A stretch of 64,000 nucleotides of DNA from Rhodoblastus sp963828185 (GTDB lineage: Bacteria > Pseudomonadota > Alphaproteobacteria > Rhizobiales > Beijerinckiaceae). The notes under the pieces are model-generated. The model saw only the letters and a list, made by a program, of their open reading frames with translations, made no database searches and was not told the origin of the DNA. The stretch spans positions 496,001-560,000 of the forward strand of contig CAWHDV010000019.1 of NCBI GenBank assembly GCA_963828185.1, written 5' to 3'. The position numbers and the translations under genes were made by a program. Within the stretch, counting starts at the first letter, position 1, and every line of letters begins with the position of its first letter. Shown in pieces: positions 43,485-51,404 of the stretch.

Positions 43485-43862
43485 TCAGCCGCGCTTGATG
43501 AAAATCCAGCAGCCCCCGTCGCTGGCCGATTGCGCGCGGACAGTGAGCTCCCGATCGCTGTCGCTGAAATCGCCAAGAAAGGTGAAACGGATGTCCAGCG
43601 TTCCCTCGCGAAGCGCCTTTTCGATGCGGCCCTTGAAATAACCGTTGTTCATGCAAGGGGCGACATCGGTGAAGAACAAGCGGCCCAGCGAAGCTCGCTC
43701 GCCGTAGCCGGAGAGTTCAGCTTCCGCTTTGTTGAACACCCGCACGATATTGTTCTTGTCGAGACCGGTCACGCCGAAGGGCAGCAGGTCAAGTTGCTCG
43801 CCTGAGAGAGCTTCCACCGCTTCCGCGAGTTTGGGCGTATCGAACATGGGCAATGTGTCCAT
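43485..43862 (-). CDS. pyp: photoactive yellow protein (PYP) homologue
   Basis: A PAS-fold blue-light receptor that carries p-coumarate on a cysteine thioester. From the ATG at 43862 (GAGG upstream) the product has 125 residues, like Halorhodospira PYP. It aligns without gaps from PFG (residues 28-30) to the chromophore Cys70 in LFFTDVAPCMNN, and ends WIFIKRG, the family terminus. Relative to Halorhodospira numbering, Cys69 and Glu46 are kept, but Tyr42 is Phe, Thr50 is Ser and Arg52 is Tyr. Downstream is a receiver protein and, convergent, the ligase. A longer frame to 43928 is not supported. Confidence 0.9.
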   Translation of the reverse strand: MDTLPMFDTPKLAEAVEALSGEQLDLLPFGVTGLDKNNIVRVFNKAEAELSGYGERASLGRLFFTDVAPCMNNGYFKGRIEKALREGTLDIRFTFLGDFSDSDRELTVRAQSASDGGCWIFIKRG

Positions 43863-43913
43863 AACTCGCCTCTGAGTTGAAAATCCGCTTGCTGCTTGCT
43901 TTCGCGAAAAGAT

Positions 43914-43933
43914 AAAAGTTTTTGGCAACTTTT
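43914..43933. promoter_or_regulatory. palindrome between pyp and the XRE gene
   Basis: AAAAGTT-tttggc-AACTTTT, an AT-rich perfect 7-bp dyad in the divergent region, is a candidate operator for the XRE regulator and possibly for pyp. Confidence 0.45.
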
Positions 43934-44018
43934 GTAAAGTTCTCGCATAGCATCGGCGCTATAGCAATTCGTCACACGACGAACGGAGGCGTGATTGCCG
44001 GCAAATTCAATCAAGTCC

Positions 44019-44291
44019 ATGACGACGACTGAAAATATCGCCGCCGCCCTGACGCAGATGCGCGCGTTTTCCGGTCGCACCCAGGCGGAAGTCGCGGCGA
44101 CGATGGGCACGACGCAGACAGCGATCGCGCGGCTCGAAAGCGGCCGCCAGAGCCCGAATATCCATACGTTGCAGAATTACGCCCGCGCCAACGGCTTTTG
44201 CTTGGAGATCGGCTTCGTCGATTCGACAGGCGAGGCCGAACAGCGCACCGGCTGCGTTCTCGTCATTGACCGATCGCATGCCGAGGCGTGA
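44019..44291 (+). CDS. XRE-family transcriptional regulator
   Basis: A 90-residue HTH_3 protein (IAAALTQMRAFSGRTQAEVA, then TMGTTQTAIARLESGRQSPN) with a short C-terminal strand (CLEIGFVDS). It resembles antitoxin-like XRE regulators, but no toxin gene is adjacent. It is divergent from pyp across 156 bases holding an AT-rich palindrome, so it may control the photosensory genes. A TTG at 43995 is an alternative start. Confidence 0.8.
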   Translation: MTTTENIAAALTQMRAFSGRTQAEVAATMGTTQTAIARLESGRQSPNIHTLQNYARANGFCLEIGFVDSTGEAEQRTGCVLVIDRSHAEA

Positions 44292-44312
44292 ACGTTCCGC
44301 GCCCGCGCGCGG

Positions 44313-46181
44313 TCAAGCCTTTTCGGGCAGGCGCGTCTGGCCATCATAAATAGCGATGCCGACGACATGGCTCGCCTCACGCCCGCGCGTGGCGCAGAAG
44401 GGGACCAGCAGGCGCTCGAAGGTCAGGGGATCGCCGTCGCCAAAGTCAAAGCGCAGGAATTCATGGCAAGGCTCGGCCTTGCGCGCGCAACGCCGGTAAA
44501 TGTCCGCGAGACTTGCCGCCTCGCCGCTGGCCAAGTCCTCCTCGGTGATGGGATGGCCGAGTTCGCCGATCAGCGCGCGGCCGATTTCGATGAAGCGCAC
44601 GGCGTCCGCCGCGTCGATTGTGGCGAAGGTCAGCGCCCCGGTCGCCGCGAACCGGCTCCAGTCGAAATTGGCGAGTTGCGGCAACCCGCCGTTTGGGCCG
44701 CGCAACCGCGCCCATTGGTCGTATAGCGAGCAAACGAGGTCGTTTTTCAGGTTTCGGCGCAGTGGCGAAACCGTCATTTCGACGCCGACCCGTTCCAGCG
44801 GCGCTTCGATGCGATAATGGAAACCGTCTTCGCCATAGACAAGTCGCGGCTGGCATTCGAATTCGGCGCCGGCGATGCGGGTGAGGATCACCGTGCCGAA
44901 GCCGCGTCGGCTCGGCGGTTTGCAAGACGGGCCTCCCTGTTCGCTCCAATCGAAAACGAATTTGTCGCCGTCCGGAGCTTTTTCGATGCGCCAACTGACC
45001 CGCAACAGGCCGGCGGCGACCGAAAGCGCGCCATATTTAGCGGCGTTGGTCGACAATTCGTGGGCGATGAGGCCAAAGGTCTGCGCCGCCTTGACCGTCA
45101 GGATGACGCTCGGCCCTTGAAGCCCGGCGCGCGCGCCGAAGGCGGCCAGGTTATTGTGGAGGATGGTTTCGAGGTTGGCGCCGTCGAAAGCCTCGTCGGT
45201 CAGGACGCCGTACGTCGAGGCGAGGGCGGAAAGCCGTCCGTTGAAGGCGTCACGCGACTCGGCGAGAGGGCGGTCGTCGGTCAGGCTGCGGTGGGCGACA
45301 GACTGGATGACCGCCAGCAGGTTCTTGCCGCGATGCGCCAGTTCGCGCATCATCGTCAATTGCCGCTCCTCGGCGAGCTTTCGCTCGGAAATGTCCTCGA
45401 CGACGGCGATGAAATAATCCACGCCGCCGCTTTCGGCGCGCACGCAACTCAGGGTCACTTCGGTCCAGACGAGCGCGCCGTCCGGTCGCCGCAGCCGCTT
45501 TTCCATCATGCAGGAATCCGCGCCGCCCGAGCGCAACACTTCGAAATGGGCGGCGTCGGCGTCGATGTCGTCGGCAAAGGTGACGTCCTGCACGGTTTTC
45601 GAACGCAGGTCGCCTTCGCTGCGCCCGGCAATCCGCAAAAGCGCCGGATTGGCGCGCAGCCAGCGGCCGTCCGCCGCGATTTCGGCCATGCCGACGGCGG
45701 CCTTGTCGAACATGGCGCGAAAGCGCGTCTCGCTCGCGCCCAGCGCCAGTTCCGCCAGCTTGCGCGCGGTGATGTCGAGGTGGGAAATGATCGCGCCGCC
45801 GCCGCCCAGAACATCGAGCGCGGCGGCGTCCATGACGAACCAGCGCTGCTGCGACGGGCTGTGACACGGATATTCCATCGAAAAGCGCTCGATGGAGCCT
45901 TCGAGCACGGCCGAGATGCCCGCAAGCGCCCGATGCGCGTATTCGTCGCCGGCCGAGGCGCGGCGGCTCACCTCGAGATAATTGGCGCCGACGGCGAGCT
46001 TGCAGTCGGGCGTCTCGCAGTTCAAGGCGGCGAAGGTCATCCAGGCGCGGTTGACGAGAAGAACCGCCCCGACCGAGTCCACCACAGCGATGTGTGCTGG
46101 CAGCGCCTGCAAACCGAGGCGGAACAGGTCCGTCGTCGCTTGCAGCGCATCCTCGGCCTTGGCGCCGGTAAACTCACGCAT
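44313..46181 (-). CDS. HWE-family PAS histidine kinase
   Basis: A soluble 622-residue sensor kinase. Order: PAS at about 20-140 (ALPAHIAVVDSVGAVLLVNR), PAS/PAC at 150-270 (GMAEIAADGRWLRANPALLR), an HWE dimerisation domain with the phospho-His in RELAHRGKNLLAVIQSVAHR (His283), an ATPase with LIAHELSTNAAKYGALS and RRGFGTVIL, and an extra C-terminal PAS_5-like domain (LYDQWARLRGPNGGLPQLAN, then FERLLVPFC). No LOV or bilin-binding Cys motif was seen. GGAGAGG precedes the ATG. It lies next to the pyp locus and could receive the PYP signal; that link is inference. Confidence 0.88.
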   Translation of the reverse strand: MREFTGAKAEDALQATTDLFRLGLQALPAHIAVVDSVGAVLLVNRAWMTFAALNCETPDCKLAVGANYLEVSRRASAGDEYAHRALAGISAVLEGSIERFSMEYPCHSPSQQRWFVMDAAALDVLGGGGAIISHLDITARKLAELALGASETRFRAMFDKAAVGMAEIAADGRWLRANPALLRIAGRSEGDLRSKTVQDVTFADDIDADAAHFEVLRSGGADSCMMEKRLRRPDGALVWTEVTLSCVRAESGGVDYFIAVVEDISERKLAEERQLTMMRELAHRGKNLLAVIQSVAHRSLTDDRPLAESRDAFNGRLSALASTYGVLTDEAFDGANLETILHNNLAAFGARAGLQGPSVILTVKAAQTFGLIAHELSTNAAKYGALSVAAGLLRVSWRIEKAPDGDKFVFDWSEQGGPSCKPPSRRGFGTVILTRIAGAEFECQPRLVYGEDGFHYRIEAPLERVGVEMTVSPLRRNLKNDLVCSLYDQWARLRGPNGGLPQLANFDWSRFAATGALTFATIDAADAVRFIEIGRALIGELGHPITEEDLASGEAASLADIYRRCARKAEPCHEFLRFDFGDGDPLTFERLLVPFCATRGREASHVVGIAIYDGQTRLPEKA

Positions 46182-46327
46182 AGGCCTCTCCCGCGCAAAA
46201 TCTGGCGCTTGTCTATTCGATGAGGCAATGGCTTGGCTGTCAAGATGAGCGCGCGCGCCGTAGGCAATTTCTGTGCAATATGCGAGCATTTGCAGACCGC
46301 AACGTGGCCTCGACCGAAGCTTAGCCC

Positions 46328-46771
46328 ATGTCATATATGAACGAACTCGATTACCCCGATGCGCTGATCGCCTCCGTGCTGCGCGCGTCCAGGACCATCG
46401 CCATGGTCGGCGCCAGCCGGCGTGAAAACCGGCCGAGCCATGAAGTGATGAGGTTCCTGCAGCGGCGGGGCTATCGCGTCATCCCGGTCAATCCCGGCGT
46501 GGCCGGGCAGTCCCTGCTCGGCGAGACCGTCGTCGAGAGCCTCGCCGCTCTGACCGAATCGGTCGACATGATCGATATTTTCCGTCGTTCCGACGCGGTC
46601 GCGCCGCTCGTCGACGAAGCCATCGCCGTCGGCGCGAAAGTCGTCTGGATGCAGCTCGGCGTCCGCGACGACGCCGCGGCGGCCAAGGCGCGGGCCGCGG
46701 GCCTGACCGTCATCATGGACCGCTGCCCGAAAATCGAGATCGCGCGGCTGGCCGGGGCGGGTCTTCTCTAG
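46328..46771 (+). CDS. CoA-binding (YccU-like) protein
   Basis: A 147-residue Rossmann-fold CoA-binding protein of the YccU type (RTIAMVGASRRENRPSHEVM, then GYRVIPVNPGVAGQSLLGE, then VVWMQLGVRDD). The family binds CoA in vitro, but its physiological role is unknown. Its stop overlaps that of the convergent chemoreceptor gene by four bases. Confidence 0.88.
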   Translation: MSYMNELDYPDALIASVLRASRTIAMVGASRRENRPSHEVMRFLQRRGYRVIPVNPGVAGQSLLGETVVESLAALTESVDMIDIFRRSDAVAPLVDEAIAVGAKVVWMQLGVRDDAAAAKARAAGLTVIMDRCPKIEIARLAGAGLL

Positions 46772-48465
46772 GCCGCGCGCACCGAGTTGAGAAAACCCTC
46801 GACTTCGACGCGCAGCCTGCCGGCCTGCTGGGCGAGGTCGCCGGCGGAAGCGAGGATCTGGCTCGAGGCCGAGGAAGCGCTTTGCGCCGCCTCCAGCACG
46901 CCGGATATATTTTCCGTCACCTGTTGCGCGCCTTGCGAGGCGTTGTGAATGTTCCGGGCGATTTCGCGGGTCGCGTCGCCTTGCTGGCCGACCGAGGCGG
47001 CGATGGCCTGGGCGATTCCATTGACCTTCTCCGTGGTCCGCACGATGGAAGAGATATTTTCCGCCGCGCGCGCTGTGGTCGCCTGGATGTCGCCGATCTG
47101 CGCGGAAATTTCAGCGGTAGCCTTGCCGGTCTGCTCGGCCAGGCTCTTGACCTCCTGCGCCACCACGGCGAAGCCGCGTCCAGCCTCGCCGGCGCGGGCG
47201 GCCTCGATCGTGGCGTTCAGCGCCAGCATGTTGGTCTGGCCGGCGATATCGGCGATGAGGCTGACGATGCCGCCGATCTTTTCCGCGGCATGCGCGAGTT
47301 CGCGCATCTGGAGGTCGGTTTTTTCCGCCTGGCTGGCGGATTCCCCGGCGATTAGTTGCGACTGGCGCACCTGTTCGCTGATTTCCTTGACGGAATAGGA
47401 CAATTGTTCGGTGGCGGAAGCGACCGAGCCGATATTGCCGGAGGAGGTTTCCGAGGCGTCGGCGACGGTTTTCGCCTGGGCGGCGGTCTCGACCGCCGTA
47501 TCGCTCATCATGCGCGCCGTGGCCTGAAATTCCTCGGCCGAGCGAGAGACGCCGGCGACGATGGCATGCACCGAGCGCTCGAATTGTCCCGCCAATTTTT
47601 CGGCCATGGCGCGGCGCTGCGTCTCCTGGCCGGCGCGGGCGCTGGCGCTATCGGCTTCGAGTTCGCGCGCCTTGCGCATGTTGCTTTTGAAAATATCGAG
47701 CGCGCGCCCCAAGGCTCCGACCTCGTCGCGGCGTTCGCCGCCATCGACGGAGACGTTCAGGTCGCCGCTGGCCAGTCGCTCGACGGCGCCGGTGGCGCGC
47801 TGCAAGGGCGCGACAAGGCCGAAAACCAGGGCGACGCTCATTGCGGCGCCGATCGCCACGCCGAGGCCGAGGCCGGCAAACACGATGATGCGGCTGAAGC
47901 GATAGATGGCCTCTTCGGCGTCCGCCGTCCGGGCGCCCTCGCTTTCGTTGAATTCGATGTCCTTGCGCAGAACTTCGGAAAGGGCGATGCGTGAGCTCTC
48001 GTCGCCATTGTTGAAGGCGTTCATGGCGCCGGTCATGTTGCCGCTGCGGGCGATGTCGAGCGTATCCAGGGCCGATTGCCGAAAAATCGGCCATTGCTTG
48101 GCGAATTCCGCCATCAGCCTGGCGTCGTCGCTGTTGGGGACGATCAACGGCTTGTAACCGGTATAAGCCTTGTCCACCGCCGCCGCAGCCGCGCTCATCG
48201 TGTCGTCGACGGCCTCGGCGTTGGTGTTGGTGGAAATCGCCAGCATGGAATTGGCTTCGGCCAGACGGTACAGATTCACATTCGCGTGCAGGACGCCGAT
48301 CTTGGTTGCCGAGGGCAGCCAGTTGTCGCGCACGTCCGCCGCTTTGCCGGCCATGTGCGACATTTGCACGATGGCCAGAAGGCCAAGCCCGAGCACGGCG
48401 AGGACGAGGCTGCCGAAGGCGGTCAGGATCTTTGTTTTCATGCTCAGATCGCGCCAGAAATTCAT
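46768..48465 (-). CDS. methyl-accepting chemotaxis protein, four-helix-bundle type
   Basis: A 565-residue chemoreceptor. TM1 lies at about 13-34 (ILTAFGSLVLAVLGLGLLA), then a 4HB_MCP periplasmic bundle, TM2 at about 193-218 (IIVFAGLGLGVAIGAAMSVA), HAMP and a long signalling domain with the tip GQTNMLALNATIEAARAGEA. The start at 48465 is preferred because GGGGAAG precedes it; an ATG 12 bases earlier is also possible. The ligand is unknown. It shares a CTAG stop overlap with the convergent CoA-binding protein gene, the same geometry as the other chemoreceptor with hisI. Confidence 0.92.
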   Translation of the reverse strand: MNFWRDLSMKTKILTAFGSLVLAVLGLGLLAIVQMSHMAGKAADVRDNWLPSATKIGVLHANVNLYRLAEANSMLAISTNTNAEAVDDTMSAAAAAVDKAYTGYKPLIVPNSDDARLMAEFAKQWPIFRQSALDTLDIARSGNMTGAMNAFNNGDESSRIALSEVLRKDIEFNESEGARTADAEEAIYRFSRIIVFAGLGLGVAIGAAMSVALVFGLVAPLQRATGAVERLASGDLNVSVDGGERRDEVGALGRALDIFKSNMRKARELEADSASARAGQETQRRAMAEKLAGQFERSVHAIVAGVSRSAEEFQATARMMSDTAVETAAQAKTVADASETSSGNIGSVASATEQLSYSVKEISEQVRQSQLIAGESASQAEKTDLQMRELAHAAEKIGGIVSLIADIAGQTNMLALNATIEAARAGEAGRGFAVVAQEVKSLAEQTGKATAEISAQIGDIQATTARAAENISSIVRTTEKVNGIAQAIAASVGQQGDATREIARNIHNASQGAQQVTENISGVLEAAQSASSASSQILASAGDLAQQAGRLRVEVEGFLNSVRAA

Positions 48466-48566
48466 TTTCTTCCCCATTCGCCACGATGCACGCGCGTGCC
48501 GGATGGGAAAATAACAACTATAAGTTGTATAAATCTTTACCTGGTTGAATTTACAGCGCCGCCAAC

Positions 48567-48600
48567 TGAAAAAGCGCGCCGTCTGGCGTACGGCGCGCTT
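48567..48600 (-). terminator. terminator of the host-attachment gene
   Basis: Perfect 11-bp arms (48572-48582 and 48590-48600) lie directly after the gene's stop. On the minus strand they are followed by five T residues. Confidence 0.88.
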
Positions 48601-48608
48601 CGGCTGCG

Positions 48609-49058
48609 TCAGCCGACAATGTGCTTTTCAATGTCCCAGACCGGGAACTTGGTGAAATCCTTGTCGATTTCGGCGATGACCTTGCCCTTGACGTCGGCAT
48701 GCAGCACGCGTCGCAATTCGGCGAGCGTCTTGGCCGGGGCGGCGATCACCAGAGCGGGGGCGGCGCGTTTGCGCACCACCGTTTCCAGCGCCGCGGCGGC
48801 GCGCTGCGCGAAACGGCTCTCTTCGATCTCATGCCAGTCCGTCGTCTCGACGGCGCTGCGGCCATTGGAGTTGGCGCTGGAATGCGTGCGCCCGGGCCGG
48901 TCGGTTCCCTGTTCGTGGGTGGGCGGGTTTTCGTCGGCGAGAACGCTGACCGTGACAAAATTGGCGAATTTTTCATCTCCCTCGTTGCGGAGGAAAAGGG
49001 CCTTGCGGCCGTCTCCAACGAAGACGAAGGCGTCATGCGGAACAGAAAGCTTGTGCAC
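48609..49058 (-). CDS. host attachment family protein
   Basis: A 149-residue member of the Host_attach family, named after an Agrobacterium gene implicated in attachment and now seen as a family of uncertain role. The features match: VFVGDGRKALFLRNEGD, FAQRAAAALETVVRKRAAPALVIAAP split by motif, and KVIAEIDKDFTKFPVWDIEK. A GTG start has GGGAG upstream. It is followed by a strong terminator and then the chemoreceptor gene. Confidence 0.87.
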   Translation of the reverse strand: MHKLSVPHDAFVFVGDGRKALFLRNEGDEKFANFVTVSVLADENPPTHEQGTDRPGRTHSSANSNGRSAVETTDWHEIEESRFAQRAAAALETVVRKRAAPALVIAAPAKTLAELRRVLHADVKGKVIAEIDKDFTKFPVWDIEKHIVG

Positions 49059-49257
49059 GATAAAACTCCCGATGTTCGGGCGGTTCGCCGTCGAGGTCGT
49101 TTACCGTCGCGCGGCGCCGTCACAGCTGCCGGAGCGGCGCTTCGCTTGGGCGCCGCGCTCCCTTCCTTCCCCCTTCCTGCCGTTCAAGATAGGGCGCGTT
49201 CCTCGCCGCCGCCATGATGCGGGTCAAGGAAACTAGGGTTTATTTCGGCATCGGGAC

Positions 49258-51273
49258 TCAACAGGCGAGCGGGCGCAGCCTCCGCCGCGTCGAATCATTG
49301 TCGAGCAGGCGGCCGGCGTCGCCGTCGAGCCTGTGCCGCCAATTGGGCTTCTCAATCGTCGTGCCCGGCACGTTCGGCTGCGCTTCGCTTGCCACGGCGT
49401 CCTCGACAGCGATGATCTTCAGCGCGCAAGGCGTCGCCGCGACATAGGCGATCGCCGCCTCGACCACGGGCCAGCTATCCCAGTCAGCCGGAACGTCGCC
49501 TTGCGCCACGCCGGCGTCGCGGAAACAACGCCAAAGCATTCCTCGATCGCGGTCGCGAGAGTCCTTCGCCGCTTGCGCCGCCCCTTCGAGATCGGCGCCT
49601 TTCCACCAGCCCGCGGTGGCGATCATGTCATGCGTCGTGGTCATCGCCGCCGCGTCATGCGACCAGTCGCGCGGGGGAACATAGCCATTGTCGTGGCGCT
49701 CGAAGCGCAGCACCCGCATGCCGTAGGCGCCCTGGCTGGCGAGGAAGTCGCGGTAGCCCCAGGGGACCGTGCCGAGATCCTCGCCGATGACGATCGCCTT
49801 ATGGCGCCATGATTCCAGCGCCAGCAGGCGGAACAGGTCATCTTGCGGGAAGGCGACATAGGCGCCTTCGAGCGCGCCGCGTCTTTCCGGAATCAGCCAC
49901 AGTCGGCCGAGGCCCATGACGTGGTCGATGCGGAGGCCGCCCGAATGGCGCAGGCTGGCCCGCAGGGTCTCGATGAACGGCGCGAAACCGTTTTCCGCGA
50001 GGCGGCGTGGGGAGAGGGCGGCGAGCGCCCAGTTCTGGCCGTCCGCGGCGTAATAATCCGGAGGGGCGCCGATCGACAGGCTCGACAGGATTTCCGACGG
50101 CCGCGACCAGGCGTGGCTGCCGTCGGCGTCCGTGCCAATGGCGAGATCGGCGACGAGCCCGACCTTCATGCCCGCATCGCGGCAGGCTTTTTGCGCCGAG
50201 CCGAAGGATTTTTCGGTCAGCCATTGCAGGAAGACCTGGAAATCGACCTCGTCGGCGTTTTTTTGCGCGAAAGCCGCGATCTCGGCGCCGCGCGGATCGC
50301 GCAGGGCGGCGGGCCAGTCGCGCCAGCGCCAGATTTGCTGCTCGCGCCAGATTTTCTGGTGCAGGACCTCGAACACGGCATGGTCGCGCAAGCGTGACGT
50401 GGCGTTGTCCCGGAAACGACGGAACTCCAAGTCCTGCCCGGACGTGCGCACGAGATCGAACAAGCTGCGCAAAAACTGTCGACGCGCCGCCGTCGCCGCC
50501 GGCCAGTCAATCAGGCTTTCGCCGGCCAGGCGCGCCATCGCCGAAGCCTGTCCCGATTGCCGGATCGCTCGGCTGACAAGATCTTCCGGCAGGGCGGCTT
50601 CGGGATCGGCGTGCAGCGGATTGTAGAACAGGCGGCTCGATGGCGAATAGGGGCTGAAGCGGCCGGCGTCCGCGCCGAACAGCGCGTGGACGGGACTGAT
50701 CGCCAGGAGGTCCGCGCCGAGCGCCGCCGCTGAGCGGCCGAGCGCCGCGACGCCGGAGAAATTGCCGATGCCGCCGTCATTCGGACTGCGCAGGGAATAG
50801 ATTTGCGCCGCCAGCCCGAAGCCCGCTTTGCCTTTGAGATCAGCGAATGTCACGCAGCGCTTCGGGGCCGTCGCGACGGTCACGTCGCCGTCGGGCAGGT
50901 GCAGGACATGATAGCCCGGCGTCGCGAACGGCGGCAGCAGCAGGGCGTCGGAAAGGACTTCGAGTGGCGTCAGATGGGTTTGTTCGCCGCTTTCGAGTGT
51001 GGCCGCGATTTTACCCGCGCCGGGGCGGGGGCAGGGCAGGCGTAAAACCTCGCCGACGCGCGCGGTGACCAGCGGCGCGGCGTTCTGCGGCGGCTGGCGC
51101 AGCAGGGCGAGGGAATCGGCGATTTCCGACTCGTGGCTGGCCGGCAGGCCGAGCGCGGCGAGAATTTCGCGCAGGGATTCGATCGAAACCGCGCGCTCGC
51201 GGCCCGCCTGGTCGCGCCAATGCGCGGAAACGCCAGCCTGTTCCGCCAATTGCCGCAGTCGTTCGTCGCTCAT
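49258..51273 (-). CDS. malQ: 4-alpha-glucanotransferase (amylomaltase)
   Basis: MalQ transfers glucan chains between maltodextrins, in glycogen or maltodextrin turnover. The 671-residue GH77 enzyme has FGLAAQIYSLRSPNDGGIGN, the catalytic Asp region KVGLVADLAIGTDADGSHAW, GGLRIDHVMGLGRLW, and the acid/base region AIVIGEDLGTVPWGYR. GH77 proteins of this N-terminal type (RLRQLAEQAGVSAHWRDQAG) are common in alphaproteobacteria. No glgBXC genes are adjacent. Confidence 0.93.
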   Translation of the reverse strand: MSDERLRQLAEQAGVSAHWRDQAGRERAVSIESLREILAALGLPASHESEIADSLALLRQPPQNAAPLVTARVGEVLRLPCPRPGAGKIAATLESGEQTHLTPLEVLSDALLLPPFATPGYHVLHLPDGDVTVATAPKRCVTFADLKGKAGFGLAAQIYSLRSPNDGGIGNFSGVAALGRSAAALGADLLAISPVHALFGADAGRFSPYSPSSRLFYNPLHADPEAALPEDLVSRAIRQSGQASAMARLAGESLIDWPAATAARRQFLRSLFDLVRTSGQDLEFRRFRDNATSRLRDHAVFEVLHQKIWREQQIWRWRDWPAALRDPRGAEIAAFAQKNADEVDFQVFLQWLTEKSFGSAQKACRDAGMKVGLVADLAIGTDADGSHAWSRPSEILSSLSIGAPPDYYAADGQNWALAALSPRRLAENGFAPFIETLRASLRHSGGLRIDHVMGLGRLWLIPERRGALEGAYVAFPQDDLFRLLALESWRHKAIVIGEDLGTVPWGYRDFLASQGAYGMRVLRFERHDNGYVPPRDWSHDAAAMTTTHDMIATAGWWKGADLEGAAQAAKDSRDRDRGMLWRCFRDAGVAQGDVPADWDSWPVVEAAIAYVAATPCALKIIAVEDAVASEAQPNVPGTTIEKPNWRHRLDGDAGRLLDNDSTRRRLRPLAC

Positions 51274-51404
51274 GCCGATTTCGTCCTCTGGTCCCGGAAA
51301 GGGCGGCGGAGAATGTCACAAATTCGCGGCGCGGTCAGCCTTGGCGGCCGGCTTGTTCGCTTCGGCCGATGCGTTTAGCCTGAAGCGGAAAACGAGAGGA
51401 ATCC

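Noticed and set aside
43995..44291. A toxin-antitoxin pair involving the XRE regulator
   Set aside because: No RelE/HipA-like or other toxin frame lies next to it; its neighbours are pyp and the HWE kinase.
46182..46334. N-terminal extension of the HWE kinase to 46334
   Set aside because: The extra 51 residues overlap the divergent CoA-binding gene start, and a good ribosome site precedes the ATG at 46181.
51274..51404. A cobalamin riboswitch before eutB
   Set aside because: Only about 130 bases separate malQ and eutB and no B12-box-like core or long structured leader was seen.
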